From positions 1 to 64,000 of the forward strand of contig NZ_MASW01000004.1 in assembly GCF_003202285.1 (NCBI RefSeq): DNA of 64,000 bases, written 5' to 3'. Both the position numbers and the translations under genes were made by a program. The notes below the pieces were generated by a model. It saw nothing but the letters and a program-made list of their open reading frames with translations. It searched no databases and had not been told where the DNA came from. Shown in pieces: positions 29,786 to 37,792 of the stretch. Positions within the stretch are counted from its first letter, which is position 1, and each line of letters begins with the position of its first letter. The DNA is from Prauserella muralis. Lineage in GTDB: Bacteria; Actinomycetota; Actinomycetes; Mycobacteriales; Pseudonocardiaceae.

Positions 29786-30550
29786 ATGACGTCCACCCCC
29801 GTCCACCTGACCGGGCGCATCGCGGCGGTGTTGCGCGCCCTGTCCGGGTTCCAGGATCGCGGCGCCTCCACGTCTCAGCTCGCGCGAGCCAGCGGCCTGG
29901 CCAGGCCGACCACGCACCGGCTGCTGGTGGCGCTCGCCGACGAGGGTTACGTGGACCGCGACCAGGCCACCGGCCGGTGGTTCCTCGGCCCCGAACTGTA
30001 CCTGCTCGGCGAGGTCGCGGCGCAGCGTTACGACGTCACCCGGCACGCCAGGGCCAGCGTGCACCGCCTCGCCGCCGCCACCGGCGAGAGCGCGTTCTTC
30101 TCCGCACGCCGCGGCGACGAGACCGTCTGCCTGCTCCGCGAGGACGGCGACTTTCCCATCCGATCGTTCGTGCTCTACGAAGGCGCCCGCTTCCCGCTGG
30201 GCGTGGTCTCCGCCGGGCTGGTCATCCTGGCCCTGCTGCCCGACCGCGAGATCGACGACTACCTGGCGCGCACCGACCTCACCGTCCACTGGGGACCGCA
30301 GCACGGCGCGGACGCTCTCCGGGAACGGATCGCCCTCACCCGGCAGCACGGCTATGCGGTGAACCCGGGTCTGGTGGTGGAGGGCAGCTGGGGGATGGCC
30401 GCCGCCGTGTTCTCCAGCGGCGGCACCCCCGCGTGGGCGCTCACCCTCACCGGCGTCGAGTCCCGGTTCCGCGAGCACCGGCGCCGCGAACTCGGGGCCC
30501 TGCTCCTCAAGGAGGCCCACGCCCTCACCGGGACGCTGCGACGGCGCTGA
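29786..30550 (+). CDS. IclR-family regulator
   Basis: The 254-aa protein has an N-terminal winged helix (RIAAVLRALSGFQDRGASTSQLARASGLARPTTHRLLVALADEGYV in part) and the IclR effector-binding domain (GESAFFSARRGDETVCL, then AGLVILALLP). A GTG six bases upstream is an alternative start. It is divergent from scoAB, which IclR members often control in aromatic catabolism. The 3' end nearly touches the convergent CMD gene. Confidence 0.93.
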   Translation: MTSTPVHLTGRIAAVLRALSGFQDRGASTSQLARASGLARPTTHRLLVALADEGYVDRDQATGRWFLGPELYLLGEVAAQRYDVTRHARASVHRLAAATGESAFFSARRGDETVCLLREDGDFPIRSFVLYEGARFPLGVVSAGLVILALLPDREIDDYLARTDLTVHWGPQHGADALRERIALTRQHGYAVNPGLVVEGSWGMAAAVFSSGGTPAWALTLTGVESRFREHRRRELGALLLKEAHALTGTLRRR

Positions 30551-30558
30551 GCCATCGT

Positions 30559-31137
30559 TCAGGCTGTGCTCGCCGCAGGCGCCGCGGCCAGCGGCTCGAG
30601 GCCGCACGAGGCCGAGAACTCCTGCGATTCGATGCCGATCGCGGTGTTGGTGCGGGTCATCAGGTTCGCGACCGCGACGGTCGTGGTCAGCTCCAGCAGC
30701 CCGGCCGCGCCGAGCGCCTCCAGCAGCCGGGCCGACAGCTCGTCGGTGACAGCCGTCGGAGTCCGGGTCATCGCCTCGGCGTACTCGAGGACGTCGCGCT
30801 CCAGCGGCGTGAAGACGTCCGACTCGCGCCAGCGGGGCACCTCGCGCGCCTTGGCCACGTCGAGCCCCTCGTTGTGCGCGTGGAAGTAGCCCAGATCCAG
30901 GCAGAACCCGCAGCCGACCTGGCTGGCCACGGCCATGTGGGCGAACGACTTCAGGTCCGCGTCGCACCGGTCCCACGTCCGCATCCGGCGGGCCATGCTG
31001 AAGCTGAAGCCCAGCACCTTGCGGTGGTGCCAGGTCACCGCGAGCGGCTCGGGCACCTCGCCCAGCAGCTTGCGGGCCATGCGCTTGACCAGAGCGCCGT
31101 AGATGCCGGTGATGGTCGCGTCGGGGATCCTTGCCAT
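30559..31137 (-). CDS. Carboxymuconolactone decarboxylase/AhpD-family protein
   Basis: The 192-aa protein belongs to the CMD/AhpD fold. The segment VASQVGCGFCLDLGYFHAHNEG holds the CxxC pair and downstream His found in peroxidase-active AhpD-like members, so a redox role is more likely than lactone decarboxylation. ATG 31137 is preceded by a GGAGGA ribosome site; the longer open frame upstream is unsupported. It is divergent from the DHA2 exporter across 209 bp. Confidence 0.88.
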   Translation of the reverse strand: MARIPDATITGIYGALVKRMARKLLGEVPEPLAVTWHHRKVLGFSFSMARRMRTWDRCDADLKSFAHMAVASQVGCGFCLDLGYFHAHNEGLDVAKAREVPRWRESDVFTPLERDVLEYAEAMTRTPTAVTDELSARLLEALGAAGLLELTTTVAVANLMTRTNTAIGIESQEFSASCGLEPLAAAPAASTA

Positions 31138-31346
31138 GCTGTCCTCCTCCGGTTGCGCGTACTCGGCATCCAGACTCCGGTCCCGCCCCGGCTGTGACAG
31201 TCGGCTCCGAGCGAAATTCGGTCTCTTCCGGACGCGCGTGCGGGTACAGTCACGACCATCCGCACGTCGCCAGGCCTTCGGGGAACAACGCTGTTCAGCG
31301 GGCCGGCCGCGGCCGAAAGCCCCCGTCTTCCCACGAGGTGTGTCCG

Positions 31347-32801
31347 ATGACCGACCCTGCGCCCAGCACGACCGCGACGCCCGAGCCCCCGCCCGCGGCG
31401 CCACGGGCGGGCCTGCTGATCGGGGTGCTGGTCGTCTCGGCGTTCGTCATGATCCTCAACGAGACGATCCTCAGCGTCGCGCTGCGCCAGCTGACCGGCG
31501 ACCTCGGCGTGTCCACCACCACGGTGCAATGGCTGACCAGCGGGTTCCTGTTGACCATGGCGGTGGTGATCCCCACCACGGGGTTCCTGCTCGAGCGGTT
31601 CACCCCGCGCCAGGTGTTCCTCGCCTCGCTGACCCTGTTCAGCCTGGGCACCTTGCTCAGCGCACTGGCCCCCGGCTTCGCGGTGCTGCTCGCCGGGCGC
31701 GTCGTGCAGGCCTGCGGCACGGCCGTGATGATCCCGCTGCTGATGACCTCGGTGATGCGCCTGGTGCCCGTGGAGCGGCGCGGCGCGACGATGGGCACGA
31801 TCACGATCGTCATCGCCGTCGCCCCCGCCATCGGGCCGACCATCGGCGGAGCGGTGCTCGCCTCGCTGGGCTGGCGGTGGATGTTCTGGATCGTGCTGCC
31901 GCTGGCCCTCGCGGCGCTCGCCCTCGGCGCGACCTGGCTGCGCCTCGACGGCGAGACCCGCTCGGTGCCACTCGACCTGCCGTCGGTGCTGCTGTCCGCG
32001 CTCGGTTTCGGCGGCCTCCTGTTCGGCCTGACCAGTTTCGGTGAGTCCGGGGGCGGGGAGCATCTGCTGCCGCCCTGGCTGCCCATCGTCGGCGGCGCAC
32101 TCGCGCTACTGGTGTTCGGCTGGCGCCAGACCCGGCTGCAACGCCGGGACCGCGCCCTGCTCGACCTGCGCCCGTTCACCTACCGCAGCTTCGTGGTGGC
32201 GCTGACCTTGGCCGGGTTGCTGTTCATGTGCCTGCTGGGCGTCGCGGCGATCCTGCTGCCGCTGTACCTGCAGACGGTGCTGCGGACCGGCACCTTCGTC
32301 AGCGGCCTCGCCGTGCTGCCGGGGGGCCTGGTTCTCGGGTTGCTCGGCCGCCCCGTCGGCGCGTTGTTCGACCGGTACGGCGCCCGGCCGCTGGTGATCC
32401 CCGGCGCCACGGCGATGGCCGTGTCGCTGTGGCTGTTCACCGCACTCGGGCCCGGCTCGCCACTCGCCGCGGTCATCGGCATCCACGTCCTGCTCATGGC
32501 CGGGCTCGGGCTCATGATGACGCCGCTGATGACCGAGTCGCTCGGCTCGCTGCCCGACCACCTCTACTCCCACGGCAGCGCCATCCTCGCCACCCTGCAA
32601 CAGGTCGCGGGGGCGTTCGGCACCGCCGTGTTCGTCACGGTGGCCGCACTCGGCAGCGCCACGACGGCGCCCAGTCCCGACGCCGACGGCCTGCATTCCG
32701 CGTTCGTGGTCGCCGGCTGCGTCGGCGTGCTCGCCGTCATCACCGCCCTGTTCATCCGGCGGCGGGTGGGCGAGACCGAACCCGAGCCGGTGGCCGCCTG
32801 A
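31347..32801 (+). CDS. MFS transporter, DHA2 (14-TM) drug:H+ antiporter type
   Basis: The 484-aa membrane protein shows about 14 hydrophobic helices. MFS motif A-like FLLERFTPRQVFL lies in the 2-3 loop, and the antiporter motif C region is AIGPTIGGAVLASLGWRWMFW. These place it in the EmrB/QacA-type exporters. The start ATG 31347 has GAGGTG just upstream. Exported compound unknown. The 206 bp after it (32802-33007) show no gene or clear hairpin. Confidence 0.93.
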   Translation: MTDPAPSTTATPEPPPAAPRAGLLIGVLVVSAFVMILNETILSVALRQLTGDLGVSTTTVQWLTSGFLLTMAVVIPTTGFLLERFTPRQVFLASLTLFSLGTLLSALAPGFAVLLAGRVVQACGTAVMIPLLMTSVMRLVPVERRGATMGTITIVIAVAPAIGPTIGGAVLASLGWRWMFWIVLPLALAALALGATWLRLDGETRSVPLDLPSVLLSALGFGGLLFGLTSFGESGGGEHLLPPWLPIVGGALALLVFGWRQTRLQRRDRALLDLRPFTYRSFVVALTLAGLLFMCLLGVAAILLPLYLQTVLRTGTFVSGLAVLPGGLVLGLLGRPVGALFDRYGARPLVIPGATAMAVSLWLFTALGPGSPLAAVIGIHVLLMAGLGLMMTPLMTESLGSLPDHLYSHGSAILATLQQVAGAFGTAVFVTVAALGSATTAPSPDADGLHSAFVVAGCVGVLAVITALFIRRRVGETEPEPVAA

Positions 32802-33007
32802 GCCGAGCGGCCAGGCCTCGCCGCCGATGAGTCTCGTGCTCCGCGCCGGTCGGTCTCGGCAAGAGCCGGATGTGGAGGCCAGGAGCGCTCGTCCCGGCGT
32901 TCCGCGAGCCGGGCAGTGTGGCCGGGGTGCCTGCCCTCGGCAAGGCGCCGTACAGCCGGACCCGCTTCCCGGTCGACGCCCGCTGACCGGCGGCGGCCAC
33001 CGACCGG

Positions 33008-33883
33008 TCAGTGGGCGTCCAGCAGCTCCCTGAGCCGCGCGGCGAACGCGGCAGGCCGGCCGGGCATGCCGTACTCGTCGCCGAGGAAGCCGCCGTGGTG
33101 ACTGGGGAAGATCACCAGCTCGGTGCCGAGGCGCTCGGCGATCGCGCGGCTGGCCCGCGCGGTCAGCTGCCCCTCGGACTCCGCGCCCGCCGCCAGGTGG
33201 ATCGTCGTGGGCGCCGCCGCCAGTGCGGCGAAGTCGGGCTCGTACGTCGGAACGGTCAGCATGGAGGGTCCCAGCAGCGGGTCGTCCCGGTTTCCGTCGT
33301 CGTCGGTGGGCAGTCCGAACGCGGCGGGATCCGGCGCGGGCCGCTCGGACCAGTCCCGGGGCAGCTCGCCGGTGTGGCTGGTCAGCGCGATGAACTTGGC
33401 CATGGCCGCGCCCATGCCGTCGCGCTGGTAGGTGTCGTGGATGTCGCGGCACGCCGCCTCGAGCTGCTCGCGGTCGGGCAGCACCGACACGGTGGGCGGC
33501 TCGTGGGCCACGAGGATCCGGACCTGCTCGGGGTGCGCGGCGACCAGCGCCAGTGCGTTGATCGCGCCGCCGCTGCTGCCGAAGACGTTCACCGCGGGCA
33601 GTCCCAGGTCGTTGATCACGCGATGCAGGTCGTCGGCGTGCACGTCCGGGGTGAGCGGGGTGCTGTCGGTGCGCTGGCTGCGACCGGCATGGCGCGGATC
33701 GTAGGTCACCAGTGGCCGGTCGGTGAGGTACCCGGCCAGCGTGCCGAAGCCGGCCGCGTCCATCGGCGAGCCGAGGAGGAACACGGCCCGCTCGGCGGCG
33801 CCCGGAGCGGAGAGGTCACCGCGGATGTCGTACCGCAGGCGCGCGCCCGGTACGTCCAGGACGCGGGTTTCGATGCCAGACAT
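33008..33883 (-). CDS. Alpha/beta-fold hydrolase
   Basis: The 291-aa protein has an alpha/beta hydrolase core: the oxyanion-side loop LLGSPMDAAGF, YDPRHAGRS, the nucleophile elbow VFGSSGGA (Ser in GxSxG), and a C-terminal His in FPSHHGGFLGDEYG. No signal peptide is present. Related actinobacterial proteins are annotated only as hydrolases; the substrate is unknown. It precedes the RibD-like gene only in the opposite reading order (both on minus) with a 97-bp gap, so coupling is uncertain. Confidence 0.88.
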   Translation of the reverse strand: MSGIETRVLDVPGARLRYDIRGDLSAPGAAERAVFLLGSPMDAAGFGTLAGYLTDRPLVTYDPRHAGRSQRTDSTPLTPDVHADDLHRVINDLGLPAVNVFGSSGGAINALALVAAHPEQVRILVAHEPPTVSVLPDREQLEAACRDIHDTYQRDGMGAAMAKFIALTSHTGELPRDWSERPAPDPAAFGLPTDDDGNRDDPLLGPSMLTVPTYEPDFAALAAAPTTIHLAAGAESEGQLTARASRAIAERLGTELVIFPSHHGGFLGDEYGMPGRPAAFAARLRELLDAH

Positions 33884-33980
33884 GGGTCTCCTTCGCGATG
33901 GTGGGCCCGGCCGCCGGCCCAGGCCGGGCCGGCGAAGGGCGACGGGTTCGTCGCCGGGCGGGGCCCGGCCCGGCCTGCGG

Positions 33981-34556
33981 TCAGTGGGCGACGTCGTACA
34001 CGAGCTTCTGGATGCCGTTGCCGTAGGACTCGCTCTCGACGAGCCGGAGGTTCTGCTTGTCCTTGTCGGTGTCGCTGAACAGCCGCTTGCCGGCGCCGAG
34101 CAGCACCGGGAAGACCAGCAGGTGGTAGCGGTCGATCAGGCCGGCGTCGGAGAGGTTGCGGTTCAGGGTGGCGCTGCCGTGGATGATGATCGGCCCGCCG
34201 TCGGTGTCCTTGAGCGCGGCGACGTCGTCCAGGGAACGCAGGATGCTGATGTCGCCCCAGTTCGAGACCAGGTCCTGCTCCCGCAGCGTGGTCGACACGA
34301 CGTACTTCGGCATCGCGTTGTACCCGGGGAACTCGTCGGTCATGTCCGGCCACACCGGCGAGAACGCCTCGTAGCTCACCCGGCCGAGCATCATCGCCGT
34401 CGCCTCGTCCTGCTCCCGGCCCTTGAGCTCGTAGGCCTTCTCGTCGAACGCGATGTCGTTGAAGGTCCAGCCCGAGTTCCGGTAGCCCGGCTCCCCGCCG
34501 GGTGCCTCGACGACGCCGTCGAGCGAGACGAAGGCGGTGGTGATCAGCGTGCGCAT
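33981..34556 (-). CDS. Dihydrofolate reductase/RibD C-terminal-like reductase
   Basis: The 191-aa protein matches the RibD_C/DHFR-like family: MRTLITTAFVSLDGVVEAPGG at the N-terminus, MLGRVSYEAFSPVWP, and GGPIIIHGSATLNRNL for NADPH binding. It is a standalone domain without the deaminase half, so it probably reduces another substrate; many actinomycetes carry several such paralogues of unknown function. A second, distant paralogue lies at 46833-47396. Confidence 0.88.
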   Translation of the reverse strand: MRTLITTAFVSLDGVVEAPGGEPGYRNSGWTFNDIAFDEKAYELKGREQDEATAMMLGRVSYEAFSPVWPDMTDEFPGYNAMPKYVVSTTLREQDLVSNWGDISILRSLDDVAALKDTDGGPIIIHGSATLNRNLSDAGLIDRYHLLVFPVLLGAGKRLFSDTDKDKQNLRLVESESYGNGIQKLVYDVAH

Positions 34557-34679
34557 GTACTGCTCCTTGGTTGGTTCGACGTGGTGTCGTCAGTGCGTCG
34601 AACGAAGGATGCCGGAAACGACACCGCACGCGGAGAAGTTTCATCGATCCGAGACCGCCTGCCCCCTGCCGTCCGCGGC

Positions 34680-34732
34680 GAGCCCACGGTGCCCCCGGGT
34701 ACCTCTGCGGTACCCAAGGGCACCCTCGGCTC
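34680..34732. repeat. Dispersed palindromic hairpin repeat, copy 2
   Basis: The 24-nt arms GAGCCCACGGTG...GGGTACC (34680-34703) and GGTACCCAAGGG...CTCGGCTC (34709-34732) pair at 20 of 24 positions around the loop TCTGC. It is nearly identical to copy 4 (35888-35940) and sits 90 bp upstream of the AbiEi/DUF559-like gene. Confidence 0.85.
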
Positions 34733-34822
34733 GCCGCGGCGGGTTGTCCACGGACCCCCCGTTGTCCACAGGTACCCAGAACGCCCGTGTTGCCGCCTGC
34801 CGTCGTGCGCCACCGTGGCCTG

Positions 34823-35770
34823 GTGGACAGAGCACAGGTGGATTGGGAAGACGTGGAGCTCGCCGCGCGCCACCAGATCCTGACGTGCGCCGAGCTGGAA
34901 AGCCTCGGCGTCACCAAGCGCATGATCTGGGCGCGCGTGCGCACCGGCGGCCCGTGGCGGCGCATCCTCCCCGGCGTGGTCATGCTGCGGAACGGGACCC
35001 CCACCCGCGCGCAGGCGCTCGAGGCCGCTCTGCGGTACGCGGGCAAGGAGGCGGTCGTCACCGGCCTCGCCGCAGCCCGGCTACACGGGCTGGAGAAGTT
35101 CTCCCCCACCGAGCAGGTGCACGTCCTGGTGCCGCACCGGCACCGCCGGACGAACAAGGGATACGTGATCGTCGAACGCACCACCCGGATGCCGCCGATC
35201 GTGACCAGGGGCGGTTTCCCGACCGCCGATGTCACCAGGGCCGTTCTCGACGCGGCCCGGCGGATGGACGAGTCGGCGAGGGTTCAGGCGCTGCTCGCCG
35301 AAGCCGTCCAGCGTGGCCGCACGACGCCGGACAGACTGCGGGAGGAGCTCGAGGCGGGGTCCGACCGCGGCTCGGCACTGCCCCGCGCGGCGCTCACGGC
35401 GATCACCGAGGGCGCCCGCTCCGTCGCTGAGGGATGGGGCATGCGCGTCGCCGCCCGCTCGGGCCTGCCGCCCATGCGGTGGAACGTGCGGCTGCGCACG
35501 GGATCGGGTCTGGTCCTTCCCAGCCCGGACGGGTGGATCGACGACGTCGCGCTCGCCATGGAGGTCGACTCCCTCGAGCACCACCTCGCGCCCGACGACT
35601 ATCGCCGGACGCTCGAGCGGCACAACATCATGACGGCGCACGGCATCGTGGTGGTTCACGTAGTGCCGTCCCAGCTGCGCACGGAGCCGGACAAGGTCAT
35701 CGCGCACCTGCGCGAAAGCTACCGGCACGCGGCCCGGCGCCCGCGCCCCGACATCGTCGCGCAGTGGTGA
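34823..35770 (+). CDS. AbiEi N-terminal-like / DUF559-like orphan protein
   Basis: The 315-aa protein has an N-terminal winged-helix stretch like AbiEi antitoxins and related proteins (ILTCAELESLGVTKRMIWARVRTGGPWRRILPGV). The middle carries AAARLHGLEKF, and the C-terminal region (WIDDVALAMEVDSLEHHLAPDDYRRTLERH...) resembles the DUF559/Vsr-like nuclease fold. No AbiEii nucleotidyltransferase toxin adjoins it, so a toxin-antitoxin role is not supported. Such orphans are common in actinomycetes, function unknown. Start choice (GTG 34823) is uncertain; a GTG 15 bases later is possible. Hairpin repeats flank it on both sides. Confidence 0.75.
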   Translation: MDRAQVDWEDVELAARHQILTCAELESLGVTKRMIWARVRTGGPWRRILPGVVMLRNGTPTRAQALEAALRYAGKEAVVTGLAAARLHGLEKFSPTEQVHVLVPHRHRRTNKGYVIVERTTRMPPIVTRGGFPTADVTRAVLDAARRMDESARVQALLAEAVQRGRTTPDRLREELEAGSDRGSALPRAALTAITEGARSVAEGWGMRVAARSGLPPMRWNVRLRTGSGLVLPSPDGWIDDVALAMEVDSLEHHLAPDDYRRTLERHNIMTAHGIVVVHVVPSQLRTEPDKVIAHLRESYRHAARRPRPDIVAQW

Positions 35771-35940
35771 CCGGGCCGTCCTTACCGAGCCCACGGTGCC
35801 CCCGGGTACACACGCGGTACCCAAGGTGCCCTTCGGCACGCGTCCCCGAGCCCAACGTGCCCCTGTGGTGATCGGGCCGTCCGCACCGAGCCCACGGTGC
35901 CCCCGGGTACCTCTGCGGTACCCAAGGGCGCCCTCGGCTC
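35764..35940. repeat. Tandem duplication carrying hairpin repeats, copies 3 and 4
   Basis: A 101-bp unit starting GTGGTGAYCGGGCCGTCC occurs at 35764 and again at 35865. The first copy begins inside the last codons of the DUF559-like gene and includes its TGA stop. Each unit carries a hairpin: copy 3 at 35787-35809/35817-35839 (degenerate) and copy 4 at 35888-35911/35917-35940 (good, loop TCTGC). An extra half-copy (GAGCCCAACGTGCCCC) lies between. The array separates the DUF559-like gene from the convergent TetR gene and may terminate both. Confidence 0.82.
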
Positions 35941-35966
35941 GTCCTCCGGACCCGGTGCGCGCGGGG

Positions 35967-36614
35967 TCACGGAGCCGCGCGACGGCCCGCGCGTTCCTCG
36001 GCGGCGTCGAGCGCGGGGGCCAGCGTCTCGAGTGCGGTGCGGAGCAGGTCGGGCAGGGAGCCGGACGGCACGACGAGCCCACCGGCCGGCTGCTCCGGGG
36101 CAGGCCGCACCCACTCGTGCAGGGCGACGCGGACCGCGGCGGCCACGCCCGCGGCGAGCACGTGGCTCGTGTGCGGGGCGGTCTCACCGAGCCGCTGTGC
36201 GATCGCGGCGGCGAGGGGTTGCTCGAAGGCGGTGGCGGTGTCGACGAAGGCCTCGCGCAGTGCGGGCCGGGTCGTGATCAGCAGCAGCGCGTCGCGGTCG
36301 TGCTCGCCAGGGTCGGTGTACTGCTCCACGATCGCGTCGGCCACGGCGTCGGCGAGGCGGACGCCGGCGGGCCGGGCGGCCACCGCCGCCGCGACCCGGG
36401 CCTCCCGTTCGGCGGTGACGGCAGCGACGATCGCCTGTTCGCGGCTGGAGAAGTAGTTGTTGTAGGTCCGCGGCGCGACCCCGGCGGCCTCGGCGATGTC
36501 GTCGACCCGGACGTTCTCGGGTCCGCGTTCGAGCGCCAGCCGCAGTGCCGCCTCCCGCAACGCCGCCCGCGTGGCCTGCTTGCGCTGCTCGCGCAGCCCG
36601 GTCCTGCTCGCCAT
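35967..36614 (-). CDS. TetR-family regulator
   Basis: The 215-aa protein has a TetR helix-turn-helix (LREQRKQATRAALREAALRL...VRVDDIAEAAGVAPRTYNNYFSSREQAIVAAV) and a C-terminal domain of the MftR-like type. The frame is open to 36668, but that would put the start within the palindrome, so ATG 36614 is used. It faces the TIM-barrel gene across 105 bp holding a 30-bp palindrome and probably represses itself and that gene. Confidence 0.9.
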   Translation of the reverse strand: MASRTGLREQRKQATRAALREAALRLALERGPENVRVDDIAEAAGVAPRTYNNYFSSREQAIVAAVTAEREARVAAAVAARPAGVRLADAVADAIVEQYTDPGEHDRDALLLITTRPALREAFVDTATAFEQPLAAAIAQRLGETAPHTSHVLAAGVAAAVRVALHEWVRPAPEQPAGGLVVPSGSLPDLLRTALETLAPALDAAEERAGRRAAP

Positions 36615-36638
36615 CACCGGCCCAGCATCCCAAATGAA

Positions 36639-36668
36639 ATGCGTGTGCGCAAACTTGCGTGCACGCAT
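36639..36668. promoter_or_regulatory. 30-bp palindrome, likely operator of the adjacent TetR
   Basis: ATGCGTGTGCGCAA (36639-36652) and TTGCGTGCACGCAT (36655-36668) are inverted copies with two mismatched positions per arm, separated by AC. It lies 25 bp upstream of the TetR start and about 50 bp upstream of the plus-strand gene. Confidence 0.8.
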
Positions 36669-36719
36669 GTTTTGGCGTTAGCGTCGCGTCGTCACACCCG
36701 AACGGAAGGGACCAGACCC

Positions 36720-37751
36720 ATGCGTGCCCACGGCATCACCTACGACACGGGCTTCCTGCGCGACGGAACGAGCAGCCGCGAGCACTTCCACCCCGACGTC
36801 GTGAAGCGCGAGCTCGCCATCATCCGCGACGACCTGCACTGCACGGCCGTCCGCGTCACCGGCGGTGACCCGGAGCGGCTGGAACTGGCCGCCACCTACG
36901 CCGCCGACCTCGGCCTGGAGGTGTGGTTCTCGCCGTACCCGCTGGAGCTGGACACCGGCGAGCTGCTCGCCCTGCTCGCCGACTGCGCCGAGCGCGCCGA
37001 ACGCGTCCGGCAGCGGGGAGCCGAGGTCGTGTTCGTCGCCGGCGCCGAACTCAGCGTGATGAACCGGGGCCTGCTCCCCGGCGACACCGAGAACGACCGG
37101 CTCCGGGTGCTGCTGGACCCGGACGAACGGGATCGCCTGCCGGAGCTGGTGAGCGAGTTGTCCGCGCGGGTCAACGACGTCCTGCGCCGCGCGGTGGCGC
37201 TGGTCCGCGCGCGCTTCGGCGGCCGGGTCACCTACGCGTCCATCCCGCTGGAGCGCGTCGACTGGGCGCTCTTCGACATCGTCGGCGTCGACCTGTACCG
37301 GTCGGCCGAGGTCGCCGGCCAGTTCCGCGCGGGTGTCCGCGGCCTCGTCGCGCAGGGCAAACCGGTCGCGATCACCGAGTTCGGCACCGCCGCCTACCGC
37401 GGCGCGGGCGACCGGGGCGCCCGCTGCATGGAGATCGTCGAGTACGACAGCGACAGCGGCGAACCGGCCCGGCTGGACGGCGAGTACGTGCGCGACGAGC
37501 AAGGCCAGGCCGCCTACCTGCGCGAGCTGCTGGAGGTCTTCGACGCCGAGGGCGTCGACAGCGCCTTCGCGTTCCTGTTCGCGCTGGAGAGCTTCCCGCA
37601 TCGCCCCGACGGCGACCCTCGCGACGACCTCGACCTGGCCAGCCCGGGCATCGTCAGGGTCCTCGACGACCGCTGCGGCGACACCTATCCCGGCCTGCCC
37701 TGGGAACCGAAGGCCGCCTTCACCGCGCTCGCCGAGCACTACCGGCGCTGA
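36720..37751 (+). CDS. TIM-barrel glycosidase-like protein (family often labelled 'abortive infection protein')
   Basis: The 343-aa protein resembles an actinobacterial family that databases often name abortive infection protein, though I know of no evidence for phage defence. The layout suggests a (beta/alpha)8 barrel: repeated strand-ending acidic residues (VRVTGGD, EVWFSPY, VFVAGAELS, VDLYRSAE, AITEFGTAAYRG, SAFAFLFALES), with Glu in AITEFG and GAELS as candidate catalytic residues like those of clan GH-A. No signal peptide. ATG 36720 follows a GGAAGGG site. A TetR gene is divergent, with a shared palindrome. Confidence 0.7.
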   Translation: MRAHGITYDTGFLRDGTSSREHFHPDVVKRELAIIRDDLHCTAVRVTGGDPERLELAATYAADLGLEVWFSPYPLELDTGELLALLADCAERAERVRQRGAEVVFVAGAELSVMNRGLLPGDTENDRLRVLLDPDERDRLPELVSELSARVNDVLRRAVALVRARFGGRVTYASIPLERVDWALFDIVGVDLYRSAEVAGQFRAGVRGLVAQGKPVAITEFGTAAYRGAGDRGARCMEIVEYDSDSGEPARLDGEYVRDEQGQAAYLRELLEVFDAEGVDSAFAFLFALESFPHRPDGDPRDDLDLASPGIVRVLDDRCGDTYPGLPWEPKAAFTALAEHYRR

Positions 37752-37792
37752 GGCGGCCTCCCGATCCGGTCAGGCCGGTCCCGGCTTCCGCC

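Noticed and set aside
34823-35770. Type IV toxin-antitoxin system (AbiE)
   Set aside because: Only the AbiEi-like half is present; there is no adjacent AbiEii nucleotidyltransferase.
36720-37751. Phage-defence (abortive infection) gene
   Set aside because: The label is inherited annotation for this family; sequence features suggest a TIM-barrel enzyme and no defence genes surround it.
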